Origin: Liolophura sinensis
Taxonomy: Eukaryota > Mollusca > Polyplacophora > Chitonida > Chitonidae
Assembly: GCF_032854445.1 (NCBI RefSeq)
Contig: NC_088300.1
Coordinates: forward strand, 10,356,001-10,420,000
Direction: 5' to 3'
DNA: 64,000 nucleotides
Shown here piece after piece: positions 1 through 13,500 of this stretch. The notes beneath the pieces are model-generated. The model was not told the DNA's origin, ran no database searches, and worked only from the letters and a program-made list of their open reading frames with translations. The translations under genes were made by a program, and so were the position numbers. The first letter of the stretch is position 1; every line of letters starts with the position of its first letter.

Positions 1-1141
1 CTGTAAAATGTGCACATGCAGCAGACAAACAGCCAGGCTTTAACAAAGATACACGCATGCATATAACATGCTGCTACATGTAAACAAGCACCTGACACCT
101 TGGCAATCCTACAGCTGACAAAAGGGAAGCTTTACTTCATCTGCTAAACATTTACCTGGTATGATTGTGGCACCTAGGGCCAACAAATCACCATTATCAT
201 GTTATCAATAGTGCAGACTGTACACATTATATCTGAGTCTAGAGTTCATACCACTATTTATCCGGTCAGAATTGTGAAACAAGTGTTTGTTAGGATTAAC
301 TCCAATTTTCAGTCCCAACTATTACAACAGTTTCTGCAATCAATCACTGCGTCAGTTTGGTCTTTCACAAATTACTTATGTCAGAGAAACCATATATTAA
401 TAGTTAGCTTTTAACCTGTTAAATGCTACTGTCAATCTATTACTTACTAAATACAGACTTGCAGTAACCTACAATTTCTTTTTAGAGCAATAATAGGCGA
501 AATCTATTAAATACACTTGTCACAGGAAGCAGTCACGTCACTTGTCCCAACAACCAGCCATGTCACTTTTCCCAAAAAAACAGCCATGTCACTTGTCCTG
601 ATGACCAGCCTTGTCACTGGTACCAAAAAACAGCCACGCCACTTGTCCCAAGGAACAGCCACGCCACTTGTCCAAAGGAACAGCCACGTCACTTGTCCTG
701 ACAACCTGTCACATCATTTGTTCTAACACAAAGAGAGGACTTAACTACAACAAAGTAAAGTTGAAAATATAACGCTAATACTGATTCATTGTACAAAATA
801 ACTTTCCATGAAATTTACAACAAATTTAGCAGCATCAATTCCAATATGAAAAAGTTTCATCTGGTCAAATTATAAGCTGGCATTCTCTACCAGAAACGAG
901 CCTACATTTGTTTGTGGGGGTGCACTAAACTACAGAAGGTAAATCATTCCAAGCATGTGTTAATGATTTGTGTTCATAAAACATACCGCTGATTTAAAGC
1001 ACATCCTGCCCAAGTTAATGTGAGATTTCACATTTACAACACCTAGGAGTGGCAAACCATATCCAAGCACTAAGCTTGTTTCTTATTGAATGTGTACCGG
1101 TATTAATACACTGTAAAAACAGCCTATGTTTAGCCCTAATG
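1..1141. other. RALGAPB intron or downstream sequence, no exon recognised
   Basis: No coding exon could be assigned here on either strand. The C-terminal RALGAPB exons expected next on the minus strand are not visible, so this is read as intron. It contains the short tandem array at 518-715; otherwise it is AT-rich unique-looking sequence. Confidence 0.5.
518..715. repeat. Minisatellite, ~28-bp unit, ~7 copies
   Basis: Degenerate tandem units built around CAGCCACGTCACTTGTCC, separated by A-rich spacers. The small open frames on both strands here arise from the repeat and are not taken as genes. Confidence 0.8.
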
Positions 1142-1596
1142 TTAGCAAGCTAGCCCTGATAAACTGTCCCCATGACCCGGCCTATGGTTAGGAGTGAGTC
1201 TGTCCTTATGGCCACCCCATGCAGATGTACAAAGACAAATCAGGATACCTTTGTGACCCTTTTTACCGCCAGTAAGCCAGCTGACCCTGCCAATATGAGG
1301 GGCGCTGCCGCGACGACCAAACCACAGATGTTTTCCTGCAGATTCTAACAGTGGAGCAGAACCGACCAATGACAATGGAGCCGCCTGATCACGTGACCCG
1401 GCAGGCCTGATGAAGGTGTTTTTGCTAGCTCGTGGAGGAGGCAAGACTTCCTCGGGTTCAATGAATGGGTCACCTGACACGTGGTCAAGGTTGTCCACAC
1501 TGCCAAACATGGCTGTACTGGACACCACGAGGGGGCCCTTAATGTCAGTGTCAACGTCATATTTATCAGACAAGCTTGAAACAGACGTGGAAACAG
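1142..1596 (-). CDS. RALGAPB: RALGAPB exon 26 (3' end uncertain)
   Basis: Acceptor CACTCTAG gives the correct phase and [20 protein letters not shown], then a Ser/Pro/Gly-rich linker ([31 protein letters not shown]). The frame stays open to a stop at 1142, but the exon probably ends earlier. Donor-like sites are TGGCG|GTAAAA and CAAAG|GTATCC; I cannot choose between them. Confidence 0.7.
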
Positions 1597-4500
1597 CTAG
1601 AGTGAAACAAAGAAAACAACATAAGGTATCTGAAACTCGTCTGATACTTGCATACTAATGCCACTTCAGCACAATGACTGAACAGTATCAAACCAATTTC
1701 AGACAAAATGAAAGAAAACAAGGCTTATCAAGGTGCATGAAATAAAGCATACAATGGCACACTAACACAACGACTTTATGTAAGCCTGCAATTTGAATAT
1801 GCTACAAGCAACGGTCTTTGATACTTGCACAGTAATAAGCAAATTACATCAAACCATATAGCATCAAGGACACTGACAACACCAACAAACACATGATTTA
1901 CATAGATGCACTTAATGAAATTTCTGGGCTATAAACAAAACCATTTGTACTTGGAAGATATTTCCAGATGTAAGGAAAATGAGCTTACAATTTGCCAATA
2001 TTGATATAACAAGAACAGCTTTCCACATTCTAAACTATCAATAATAATGTGAGAGAAATATCTAAATGCTGCAGCTCAAGTGATTTCAACAAACACACCA
2101 GTAACAGTAGAATCAGTGAGCTACATAATTCAGTGCAGATCCTTGTCAATGTCACACCCAATCAGTTTACTCAAACTATTCTACTGTTACAACAATAACC
2201 TGATTATTTCATCTACAAATACAACAAAACCACTTATCACATCCTCTATAAGCTACATGGACATGAATCTATGTGACAGTACTATGGCACACCAGATGGA
2301 AGTCAAGGAGAGGTAACTCTGTGTACACCAAACCTTACCTGCATTACACTCTGAGCTGGAGCTCTTCATAAGGTAAGACTCTGGAGAGGGGATGACAAAG
2401 GCTACCTCAGTAGAGACATCAGCCCAATACAGCACCTTACTCTGTCCATTGTACACACTACCCCCAGTTCCAGACGGGCATTCGTCATCTGAAACGCCAA
2501 ATGAAATAGGACAGGTACATGTGGGAATATCAGTAATGATGTAACACTCAATATACCCAATCTTCCTCCCTGGAACTGAAATTTTATCTTTGGTTTCATT
2601 TTCCCTGGGATTTTTGAAATGGACATGAATTATAATGACTAAATATAGTGTACTAGATTCACTATATATTTCACTACATATAACCAGTAGCCATTAGTCC
2701 ACCCTGGCAGTCCTACTCAGAGAGAAAAAGAGAACTTGATAAAGCCTGAAATGGATTAACCTCATCAAAGACTATCTATCACACCAGCTGATGACACGAG
2801 CTGTCAGCTAGACTTTGTGAACTCACTGACCCATGTATACAGGTAAACAGGGAAATGAGCATTGCCACGTAGTTCGCAGCTTATACGATAGACCCATATG
2901 AGTGAGCGAGTACTGCAGATGGATGACTGTTTATAAACGAGACCCATATGAGTACTCCTGGTGGATAGTTGCTTATCCACCTGACCATATGACTGAGTAC
3001 TGCAGGTGGATGGTTGCTTATACACCAGACCCATATGAGTGAGTACTGCAGGTGGATGGATGCTTATACACCTGACCCATATGAGTGAGTACTGCAGGTG
3101 GATGGATGCTTATACACCAGACCCATATGAGTGAGTACTGCAGGTGGATGGATGCTTATACACCAGACCATATGACTGAGTACTGCAGGTGGATGGATGC
3201 TTATACACCTGACCCATATGAGTGAGTACTGCAGGTGGATGGATGCTTATACACCAGACCATATGACTGAGTACTGCAGGTGGATGGTTGCTTATACACC
3301 AGACCATATGACTGAGTACTGCAGGTGGATGGTTGCTTATACACCTGACCCATATGAGTGAGTACTGCAGGTGGATGGATGCTTATACACCAGACCATAT
3401 GACTGAGTACTGCAGGTGGATGGATGCTTATACACCAGACCATATGACTGAGTACTGCAGGTGGATGGTTGCTTATACACCTGACCCATATGAGTGAGTA
3501 CTGCAGGTGGATGGATGCTTATACACCAGACCCATGAGTGAGTACTGCAGGTGGATGGTTGCTTATACACCAGATCATATGAGTGAATATTGCCAGGTGG
3601 ATGGCTGCTTATACACTAGACCCACCTCCATGAGTACTGCCAAGTGGATGTCAACTTATACATGAGACCCATCTCTGTGAAAATTGCCAGGTGGATGGCT
3701 GCTCATACACCAGATCAACCTCTGTGAATACAGCCTGGTGGATGGCTGTTTATACACCACATCAACCTCTGTGAATATTGCCAGGTGAATGACTGCTTAT
3801 GTATAATACTCACTTCTGCGAGTACTGCCAGGTGGATGGCAGCTCCTACACTACTCCCACCTCTGTGAATATTGCCAGGTGAATGACTGCTTATGTATAA
3901 TACTCACCTCTGCGAGTACTGCCAGGTGGATGGCAGCTCCTACACTAGTCCCACCTCTGTGAATATTACCAGGTGGATGGCAGCTCCTACACTACTTCCA
4001 CCTCTGTGAATATTACCAGGTGGATGGCAGCTCCTACACTACTTCCACCTCCGTGAGTACTGCCAGGTGGATGGCAGCTCCTAAACTTACTCCCACCTCT
4101 GTGAATATTACCAGGTGGATGGCAGCTCCTACACTACTCCCACCTCTGTGAATATTGCCAGGCGGATGGCTGCTTATGTATAATACTCACCTCTGCGAGT
4201 ACTGCCAGGTGTATGGCAGCTCCTACACTACTTCCACCTCTGTGAATATTGCCAGGTGGATGGCAGACTCACCTTCTAAATCTTCCAGCTCAAGTGTTTT
4301 CCAGCTGGTGCTGACATGACCTGTCCAGCCTGCATGTTTCTTCACATCCACAGGCCAGCCTAGAGAGTGGACAAACTCAAGGAACTGAGGCTGTACATGG
4401 GACTTCCGAGTCTGAAATAAAATCACAGTACAGCTACAATCATTATATGTATTTATCAATTATGTCCATTTTCAAATTTCAGAATTCAGTTAAAAGACAT

Positions 4501-7500
4501 GCAATTTTATGAGTTAAAATTAGTATTCATGAAATCATTGTATTTGCAGTGGTCTTAGCAGCACTGTCTCATAGCTGGAATACCCAATCAAATAATCAAT
4601 GAATGTTTACCACATTTCTGAGGATTTTCTCTGATGTTGTCTGTCCTGTCTTGACATAGAAGATGTGAACAGTGTCAATGTCCCGTGTGGGCACACCATC
4701 CAACGTCTCTAGGTCAGCATACAGCCCAGTGTTCGTTGTGTCCAGCATCACCAAGGCTGGGGGAACACTGCTGTTTGACGGCTCCTGTAACAGCAATGGT
4801 GAGTGGTCAAGGACTGATGGTCATGACTTAAGGCTGACTACTCAGCCAGCCAAGGCACTGACAGGTTTACTTCTTAATACATTTACACATCAGTGAATTA
4901 GTCAGTGAGGAAATGACTGACAAAAAAAATCTAGATGAAAACTTTCACAGTGTTATAATTTTGACATACATATATTTTCCATGTATATTTTAGATTTATT
5001 TTATCTGATTGGTGTTTATACAGAGGCTAACCAGACATTTTTGATCAAAAATCAATGAATGTAAATCAAATTCAAACTGAATATTTTAGACTTTCTCTTT
5101 ACACATCGCAAAACAGAATATGCAACATTTGGCAAGAAATAAAAAAGGAAACTGACTGACCTTGAGAGCTTCCAGAGACAAGAATCCATAATGGGAGAGG
5201 AAGAGGCGGGCTGTCTGGAACTCGTGGCAGATGCTGTCACAGAAATGTCATGAGTGGTAAAGTTAGGTTATACAGCACTCAGCATACAGAAACTAGTACT
5301 GACTGCTCAGCACACAGTAATCCCCATACAGAAACTAGTACTGACTGCTCAGCACACAGTAATCCCCATACAGAAACTAGTACTGACTGCTCAGCACACA
5401 GTAATCCCCATACAGAAACTAGTACTGACTGCTCAGCACACAGTAATCCGCATACAGAAACTAGTACTGACTGCTCAGCACACAGTAATCCCCATACAGA
5501 AACTAGTACTGACTGCTCAGCACACAGTAATCCCCATACAGAAACTAGTACTGACTGCTCAGCACACAGTAATCCGCATACAGAAACTAGTACTGACTGC
5601 TCAGCACACAGTAATCCCCATACAGAAACTAGTACTGACTGCTCAGCACACAGTAATCCCCATACAGAAACTAGTACTGACTGCTCAGCACACAGTAATC
5701 CCCATACTTTGCTCAGTACTCAACGTACAGTATTGAATATAGTACTCAGCATACAGTATTGAGTATTGTACTTAACACACAACACTGAATACTGTGTTCA
5801 GCACACAGCACTGAATACTGTACTCAGCACACAGCACTAAACACTGTGGTCAGCACACATCACTGAATACTGTGTTCAGTACACAGCACTGAATACTGTA
5901 CTCCGCACACAGCACTGAACACTGTGGTCAGCACACAGCGCTGAATACTGTGGTCAGCACACAGCACTGAATACTGTGGTCAGCACACAGCGCTGAATAC
6001 TGTGGTCAGCACACACCACTGAACACTGTGTTCAGCACACACCACTGAACACTGTATTCAGCACACACCACTGAACACTGTATTCAGCACACACCACTGA
6101 ACATTGTGGTCAGCATACAGCACTGAACATTGTGGTCAACACACAGCACTGAACACTGTGTTCAGCACACAACACTGAACACTGAGGTCAGCACACAACA
6201 CTGAACACTGAGGTCAGCACACAACACTGAACACTGAGGTCAGCACACAACAAGGAACACTGTGGCCAGCACACAGCACTGCTGTACTCAGCACAGTGCT
6301 GAATACTGTACTCAGCATACAGGATATGGCACTTTCATCCAACAGTCCTCAGCATACAGCGATGAATACTGAACACAGCATACAGCACTCTACACGCACA
6401 CGCTACATGTGCATGTGCCCTTACTACTCAGGTGTACTAGTACTCAATGGTCAGAATGTATTTTTGTAACAAGTACAAAATGTGTTTGTTATTGACAAAC
6501 ACCACAGCAGCTCCCTCACAAGTTTACAGCCTTACTGTAAAGATGATAATAAGCTTCCGAAAGTTTTATATAATGATTTACTTGTGAGGACTCACCTGGG
6601 GGGTTTACATTCTGTCTGTCGGTTGGGGTAGTGTGTGATTCTCATCTTCTGATGTACCCGGTCTTTGATCTTGTTCTCAAACCTCTCCTGAGCCTGGATG
6701 AAGCCTGTCAGCTTGTCCAGCTCTACGGCATCCTTCTCTGTCACCAGGGACTTCATCGTGGGGATGCTCAGGTCTCTGCACGTGACAGCAAGCAAAAAAC
6801 TGACAATTCTGATCCACACTATCCTCTGTTTATCTATTTCACTTTTCATATTTTAACATTTTTTTTCAGTTTTATAAACTTAGTTAAGTTACCTTTCAAA
6901 AGAAATCTTTAGTACACATAGTTCTATCTAATGTACTTACGCCTTTGTAAGTGCTACTTTATCCACAACCTCTGGGAAGTAGCGCTGTTTGATGTTATGA
7001 TGCACCCCTACATTGTTCATGGGCAGGGGTCGCCCAGGGTCAGATAGGTGGGCTTTGGACGACACCTGAAAAGGATGACACAAACATCTGCCTTTACTCT
7101 CTAATTCCTCACCTTATTTGCAAATATAGGGAAGCACCTGGTCTATCTTAATACATCCAGGCAAATATTTTCATGTGGAGAGAGATTTAAAATGTCTGGG
7201 AAGGCTACCTTCTATAGATTCACAAAAGGCTTTATTTTACCTCTATATACAAAAGAACGCATTCTGAAAGTAGTAGAATTTTTATCTCGGATCTATTTAC
7301 AAAGTTTCACAAATTTTAACATCATAATCAAATGCCCACCTCCCAAACAATATGGTCAAGCAATGTGAAACTATCATGTGAAGCATATAATACCCCATGT
7401 AGTAGTGTCCAATGCCTACCTTTTTGAGTCGTGGTGAGTGCCTCAGCTGCATGGTCCAGGCATGACGCCCAAATGGGCCTCGTATAAGAGCTGTCACTGT

Positions 7501-10500
7501 CGGAAGGGGGTCTGAAATACAATAGTTATTATGGACCTCTTTACTGCATCACAATGACCGCTCTGAAAGATGTTTTTGAAACTGAATTCACAACTGCCTT
7601 AACTTTTCATTTTCCTGGTCTCGGTAAAGTCATGAGATGAAACACCAACCACCTAATCAAATCAAACCAACCCATGCGGAACTTACCTTCCACATTTCCC
7701 AGTGGCTGTTCCAGTAAGCCAATGATGATGGAGTTGTCAAGGACAAAGTAGCGGAACTGCGAGGGCTGGTCCTCAGATGTGCTGCCACGGGCACACTTCA
7801 GCAGGGCTTTCTCATCCAGCAGGGAGAAAAGCGACTCAGGCCCACATGGCGGAGGGAACGCGCCCTGGGGGAGAGGAGGTACACTCACACAACACATACA
7901 TGTCTACACACATAACAATATCTACACACAGTTATGCTTCATAACCATGAATTGTTTCGCCTGGATAATTTTGTCCGTGCTAAAATAGGTTAATGGTTTA
8001 AATATATAGTTGAGTTTATATGTAATTAGTCAACTGGAAAAACTAAAATTTTCGTACATGTATGCACCACTTAAAATGCTTCATATAATACACAAAATAC
8101 CACTCCATACAGCTCATCATTGTCAAATGATATTCATTTTTATGGTATTTTTTCCTGATTATAATTTAAATGCAAAACAAAGCTGTCCAATCAAATAATG
8201 CTGCTGTTGTTCTCCTTTTTGTGTGTATATATGTGTGTGTTTTTGGGTTTTTTTTTTTTGCAGAAATAAATCATATTTAACTCAAGGGCTAAATTTAAAT
8301 TTTATTCACAAGCCAGAACAGTATTTAGTACCTCTGCACAAGCTAAATGGCTGTAGAAATCATGAATAAAATATTTCCAGAATGTTCTGATGAAAGAGTC
8401 ATGACAGGAGAAGAGAAAAGTCCATGCCATGATCAGCCCTCCCATCTTTCCTCCCTCTCCCTACCCTCCCCACTCCCACCTCAACCACCTGATAACACAC
8501 ACACACTCACCACCTGATCTATGATGCATGTTAACACGGCTTCAGCTGCATCCTTCACTCTCATTGAAGCTGGCATCAACTGCTTATCTCCCTTGAATTT
8601 TGGAGGATCACTGGCTCGGTTCTAGCAACAAAAACATTCCATTAATCAGATAATTCATTTGTCCTAAGTCTTATAACAAGTTTGGAATTTAAAAGATAAA
8701 ATTGCCATAATCCTGCAGTTACATTTTAATAGTAATCAATCATAGTGACGTGTTTTTGAAACAAAAATCAAAGATAAAACAAGACATGGATGTATATCTA
8801 TATCTGATAAAATATAGAATACTACTTAAATTATAGCAAAAATCCAACTCATTTATTCATCAAACGTTACACCAAACAGTGGCACAAAATTATGAAATCT
8901 GTAAACAGTTAGTTTGTAGCTTTAAGAATTTAAGTACATGTAGTCACATGGTTCAAACATTGTTAACAGAGAGAACTTAAACATCCTTCAGTCCTATTAT
9001 TAATTTCAAGGTCAAACAAGGTTAATGTGAACACAGCAGTCAGTCCAACCTCTGCAAACAATGAAAGGACAGAACAAACATAGACAAAACACAGTGTTTA
9101 CAAATGTTGACAACAATAGTGAGGAAAAAAGTAACAACAACCTGCAAACAGAGGTTACAACTTGAAAAAGGATTAAATGAATTATCTCATCTTTATTTCC
9201 CTCCATAAACAGTCACAGAAAAATGTTAATCCAGTGCTTAAGAGAAATAACTTGTGTGGGAAACTGATTTGGCAATTAGCTTAACATGCATTATGATTAA
9301 CGGCTGGCTTACATTGTCTCATATGACGCCAAGTCTGACTACTTCTTTATTGCTGGTAATAAACACAAACTTTGCTTCGGAGAAACACAATGTTAACCAT
9401 CTGATATAAAGATTAACTCTAAGCAGAGAAAGCAATCTGCTTACATATAACAACAACTACATCAAGATCTTCATAATTTTAGAATAAACCGTCCGTGAAG
9501 TTTTCCAGTTCCATTATACAGTGTATATGTGATAAAACTGGGTCTCTGGCTTGCAATATACATGTAGTAAAAGTCTTACTAACAGACTATATAATCAAAG
9601 ACCTTTATGTAGTCTACATAAACTGAACAGCTACTTGTACATGAACAGATGTAAAAACACAATACATTAATCTGACACAAAGCACTATGCTAAACCACTG
9701 TATTGTGATAGTGTAATAGTCAACTGAAGTTGAAGAAAATTGTCACACAAAAACTAATGTTTACAATTAATATAACCATAACGGTGTACTACTATGAAAC
9801 ACCATTTTGAGTTCATTACCCATTCAAATGACAGCCACCAGTAAGATCATCATAAAAAAACACCTACTTTGAAAGCTAAATTGAGACTTCTGAAACTATG
9901 AAAATTATTCCTTAATTTTTTTTTCAAGATTTTTAATTTCAGCAATATTTTTTTGTCACTATTAAGGTATTTATGTAGCAGAGACATTCACATGTACAGG
10001 TACTCCTACAAAACAAATGCCGGTACATGAATATCTGATTTTGTTATCACAGAAATGTTTTATCCCTTTAGCATGCTTGTAAAGACCATGCATGTGCCAA
10101 CCAACATGGCTAGTACATAAAATCAGGGTTAAATTGAGATGAACTGTTTAGTGCCTATATGACATCAACAATGGCATTTTATAGGGAATCATAGGGAATT
10201 ATATTTAGTATATATACATATTAACAGATCTTACCTTTTTTGACTGTGCATAAAAAAATCAGTACATAAAGCAAATGAATACTTGGAATTCTTGTCTACA
10301 TGTAGGTGTTGTAAACTTGAACAGCTTAGCAGATGTAACTATTCTGCTCGTGACTTTAAGAACATACATGTTTTGTGTGTAACATGCTTTAAAATTATCT
10401 AGCAATGCAGACTTAATCTTTTACAGAAAAATCATAGTTTAATGTCTATCCATTTTCTATCTCTTACAGCTGTTGAGAAGCTAGGAATGAGAATCAGTGT

Positions 10501-13500
10501 TTGTCTACAGTGCATGCAATAAATGTCTGCAAATAAATACAATTTGCTCTAAACCTTAAACCATAAATTAAAGAAAGACAAAAAAAAGCTAACCTATTTT
10601 GGTTTGGGAAAAGCTGTTTCTTAAATGATAATAATACAGGAGAGTTAAAAACTGAGGATAAACAAAGTTATACTATATGCTAAAAGCTTGGGAGACACTG
10701 CGACAATGTGCTGAGCAAGGAAATACACAGACAAGAAGCAAGAGATGTGTCAATTATAATAAGTGCTTCAAACATATAGTTACATGTACCTGGACAAACT
10801 TAATCTAACTACCCTACTGTAATAATTATACCACCCTATGCTAGCTGAAGTACGAGCTGTGTACAAACTGTATTCTGCTCCACTCATTCAAATAATACAA
10901 TCTTATTCCACTGTTGTCAATGTAGTCAAAATCAAGAATAAAATCCATGCAACACTGAACAAATTAATGACAAAAGTTTGTGAGTTTGGCTAGTTTTGGG
11001 TCCCACTTTTCCATGAATGAAGTTCTACTTTCTGTTGCCAAAGTTCCAGTTTTTGGGCCCACACTTCAATGGTCAAAGTTCCAGTTTTTGGGCCCACACT
11101 TCAATGATCAAAGTTCCAGTTTTTGGGCCCACACTTCAATGGTCAAAGTTCCAGTTTTTGGGCCACACTTCAATGGTTAAAGTGTCAGTTTTGGGGCGAA
11201 CACAACCTTCAAATCTTTATATGGCTCACTTTTTAATGTTCAAAGTTCCAGTCTATGTATAATTTCAACATGATCAATACATGAACATCTAAAATCATAT
11301 ATATATTTTCTGATTGCTGCCCTTTCCCACTCTACTTTTTAGCAGGGGTTTAGTCCTGTACCCCTTCAGGGACATCAGAATCACTTCCAGCGCAATGGAA
11401 CAAAAACACCTTTACACCTGAAGATCCTCAATCGTTCCTATTTGTGATGAATATGAACCTTCAAGAACATGCAGATATTTTAAAAAAAGCTTACGTGAAC
11501 ATCACTGTGCCCGATGTATGTAACCAATGTAACCAACTGTATGTAACAACCACACCTGTTAGGAGTTATCTCCCCATACAGCCTTTGTCATGTACATCTG
11601 TAACCTCATGCAAACCAGTCCGCAATTAATCATGCTTTTAAATTATCGGCTACTTTCCCAAAATTCCAATTATCAGTTTATCACAAATTTGCTCATGAAA
11701 AACATCAACAAAAATCATGCTGTCATAACCCTGACAGCATGACTTCCACACAAACTTGATTTACAAAGTTTTGTGACGCTAGCTTGATTAATCCCAAACA
11801 TCTTAACTAATGATCTATATGTACAATGGTCATGCTACGTTAGTACACTACAACCATGCTCTACCCATCAGCTAGCACTTCTCCACTACTGTACTTATAC
11901 CATGAACACTCATTCCCAATGAGCCAATATCCATGCTACACCCCAATAAGCCGCTCTGGGACAAACAGCATCAAGCAACCACAGCAAAAACCGACCTCTA
12001 TACTACATATTCCAGTCTAGTGTCTACAGATGAACCTCTTCAGTACTGGAAGTGAGAAAATGAGCATGCAATTCACACAACATTCCCCTGTCATCACAAT
12101 ATGGGCATTCTTCAGCTGTGGAAGTTACAGAAGATTGGGAGCATGGTTTTAACCTCTAACATGAGGAGGAAATGTTCACAACGCCATATGACCAACTGTA
12201 TATCACTGATGTTTTGTAAGGATATCTGTGACAAATAGTTTTTTTTGGGGGTTTTTTTTTAGGGGTTCCATTTTTTTTTTACAGACAAGATCATTTCTGC
12301 ACAAAACTGAATGCATCATATTGGTTTGTGTACAATTCGAACACCCTACACTTGATAAACATATCCAAATATTTTGCCATTATGCCACATCATGTTTTCA
12401 AAATTTACATCATAAAAAAACTTTTCAAACTTAAAGCTATCCTACCCACATGCTTGTTCACATAAACAGTATAGTTTACAGGTACTTTCACTAAACCTAT
12501 GAAATCTTACAACTGAAGAATCTCCATATGTGAGTTACTGGGAGAGAAAAGGTCATGTGCTGGGCAGGGTCAATCAGAGAGAATACCTTCATATGTGCAG
12601 ACTTGGACTCTTTTTCCAGCTTAAGACTAACTGTTTGAGTTTCCCCAACTTTGCGCTGGAAAGGTGAAACCAAAAGACAGGTTGAGAGAGAACAGGGTGA
12701 AGCTAATAAAATCAAAACAGTGGGAATGTATACATGTACACAGAAGCCAAAGTGTCAGAGATTGGCGACGAGTGCCTGTGAAAAAGCCAGAAGTAAATCA
12801 GCAATAACTGCTTCAGCTAAAACCTAAAATACAAAAAGCATAAAGCATTCAAAACTTATACATAAATATCTGCACATAAATATAGATGAATTTATCTTTT
12901 TCACTCTCACATGCCTAATTAAAATTTTTGTATCTGAGTAGATAGTACATTTTTATAGATGTGTATATATTGCTGATTTCCACGGTTACAGTGTAAATAC
13001 ATGTAGCAGTATGGCTATTGAAACAATACATGAATTCTTTGTTGTAAAGAGTACAGTGTAAAACTAATCAAATACATAAATCTTGCCATGACTAAAGCCA
13101 TTAATAACAACACATCACACATAGAATCTGCTGCACAAAAAGTAAGGAGTTGTTAGAATTGATGGCCGTACAGAAATAATGACATCTACAATGACACACA
13201 TGACACACAGAATGACAGAATCTATCACAGATCTCTCTCCATCATTTGTTATGCTGTACTGATCAACATTTGGTCAAAAAGATGGCAGTCAGATCTGTGT
13301 TATCTTGAACACAGATGAATAACAAATAACAATATATTTATCTCCTCCACTGACTTTTACTGTAAAATCAGGACTGCCTGGATTTCACAATACACTAATC
13401 AGCCAAGTACAAGTACACTAGCTCTTAACATTTTGTTTGTAAATTTAACTTTTTTTTTTTTTAGAAATTGTCTGTGCCTCGTCTTGAACAAACTACACTA

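Noticed and set aside
1345-1560. Alternative frame of RALGAPB exon 26 using the TTTCAAG acceptor
   Set aside because: Ends sooner at a stop and gives less protein-like sequence than the frame reached from CTCTAG.
2878-4266. Regularly spaced repeats resembling a CRISPR array
   Set aside because: Units are contiguous with no unique spacers, in a eukaryotic intron; it is a minisatellite.
5250-5762. Open frames of 160-170 codons on the plus strand
   Set aside because: Produced entirely by a 42-bp tandem repeat whose length is a multiple of 3; located in a RALGAPB intron.
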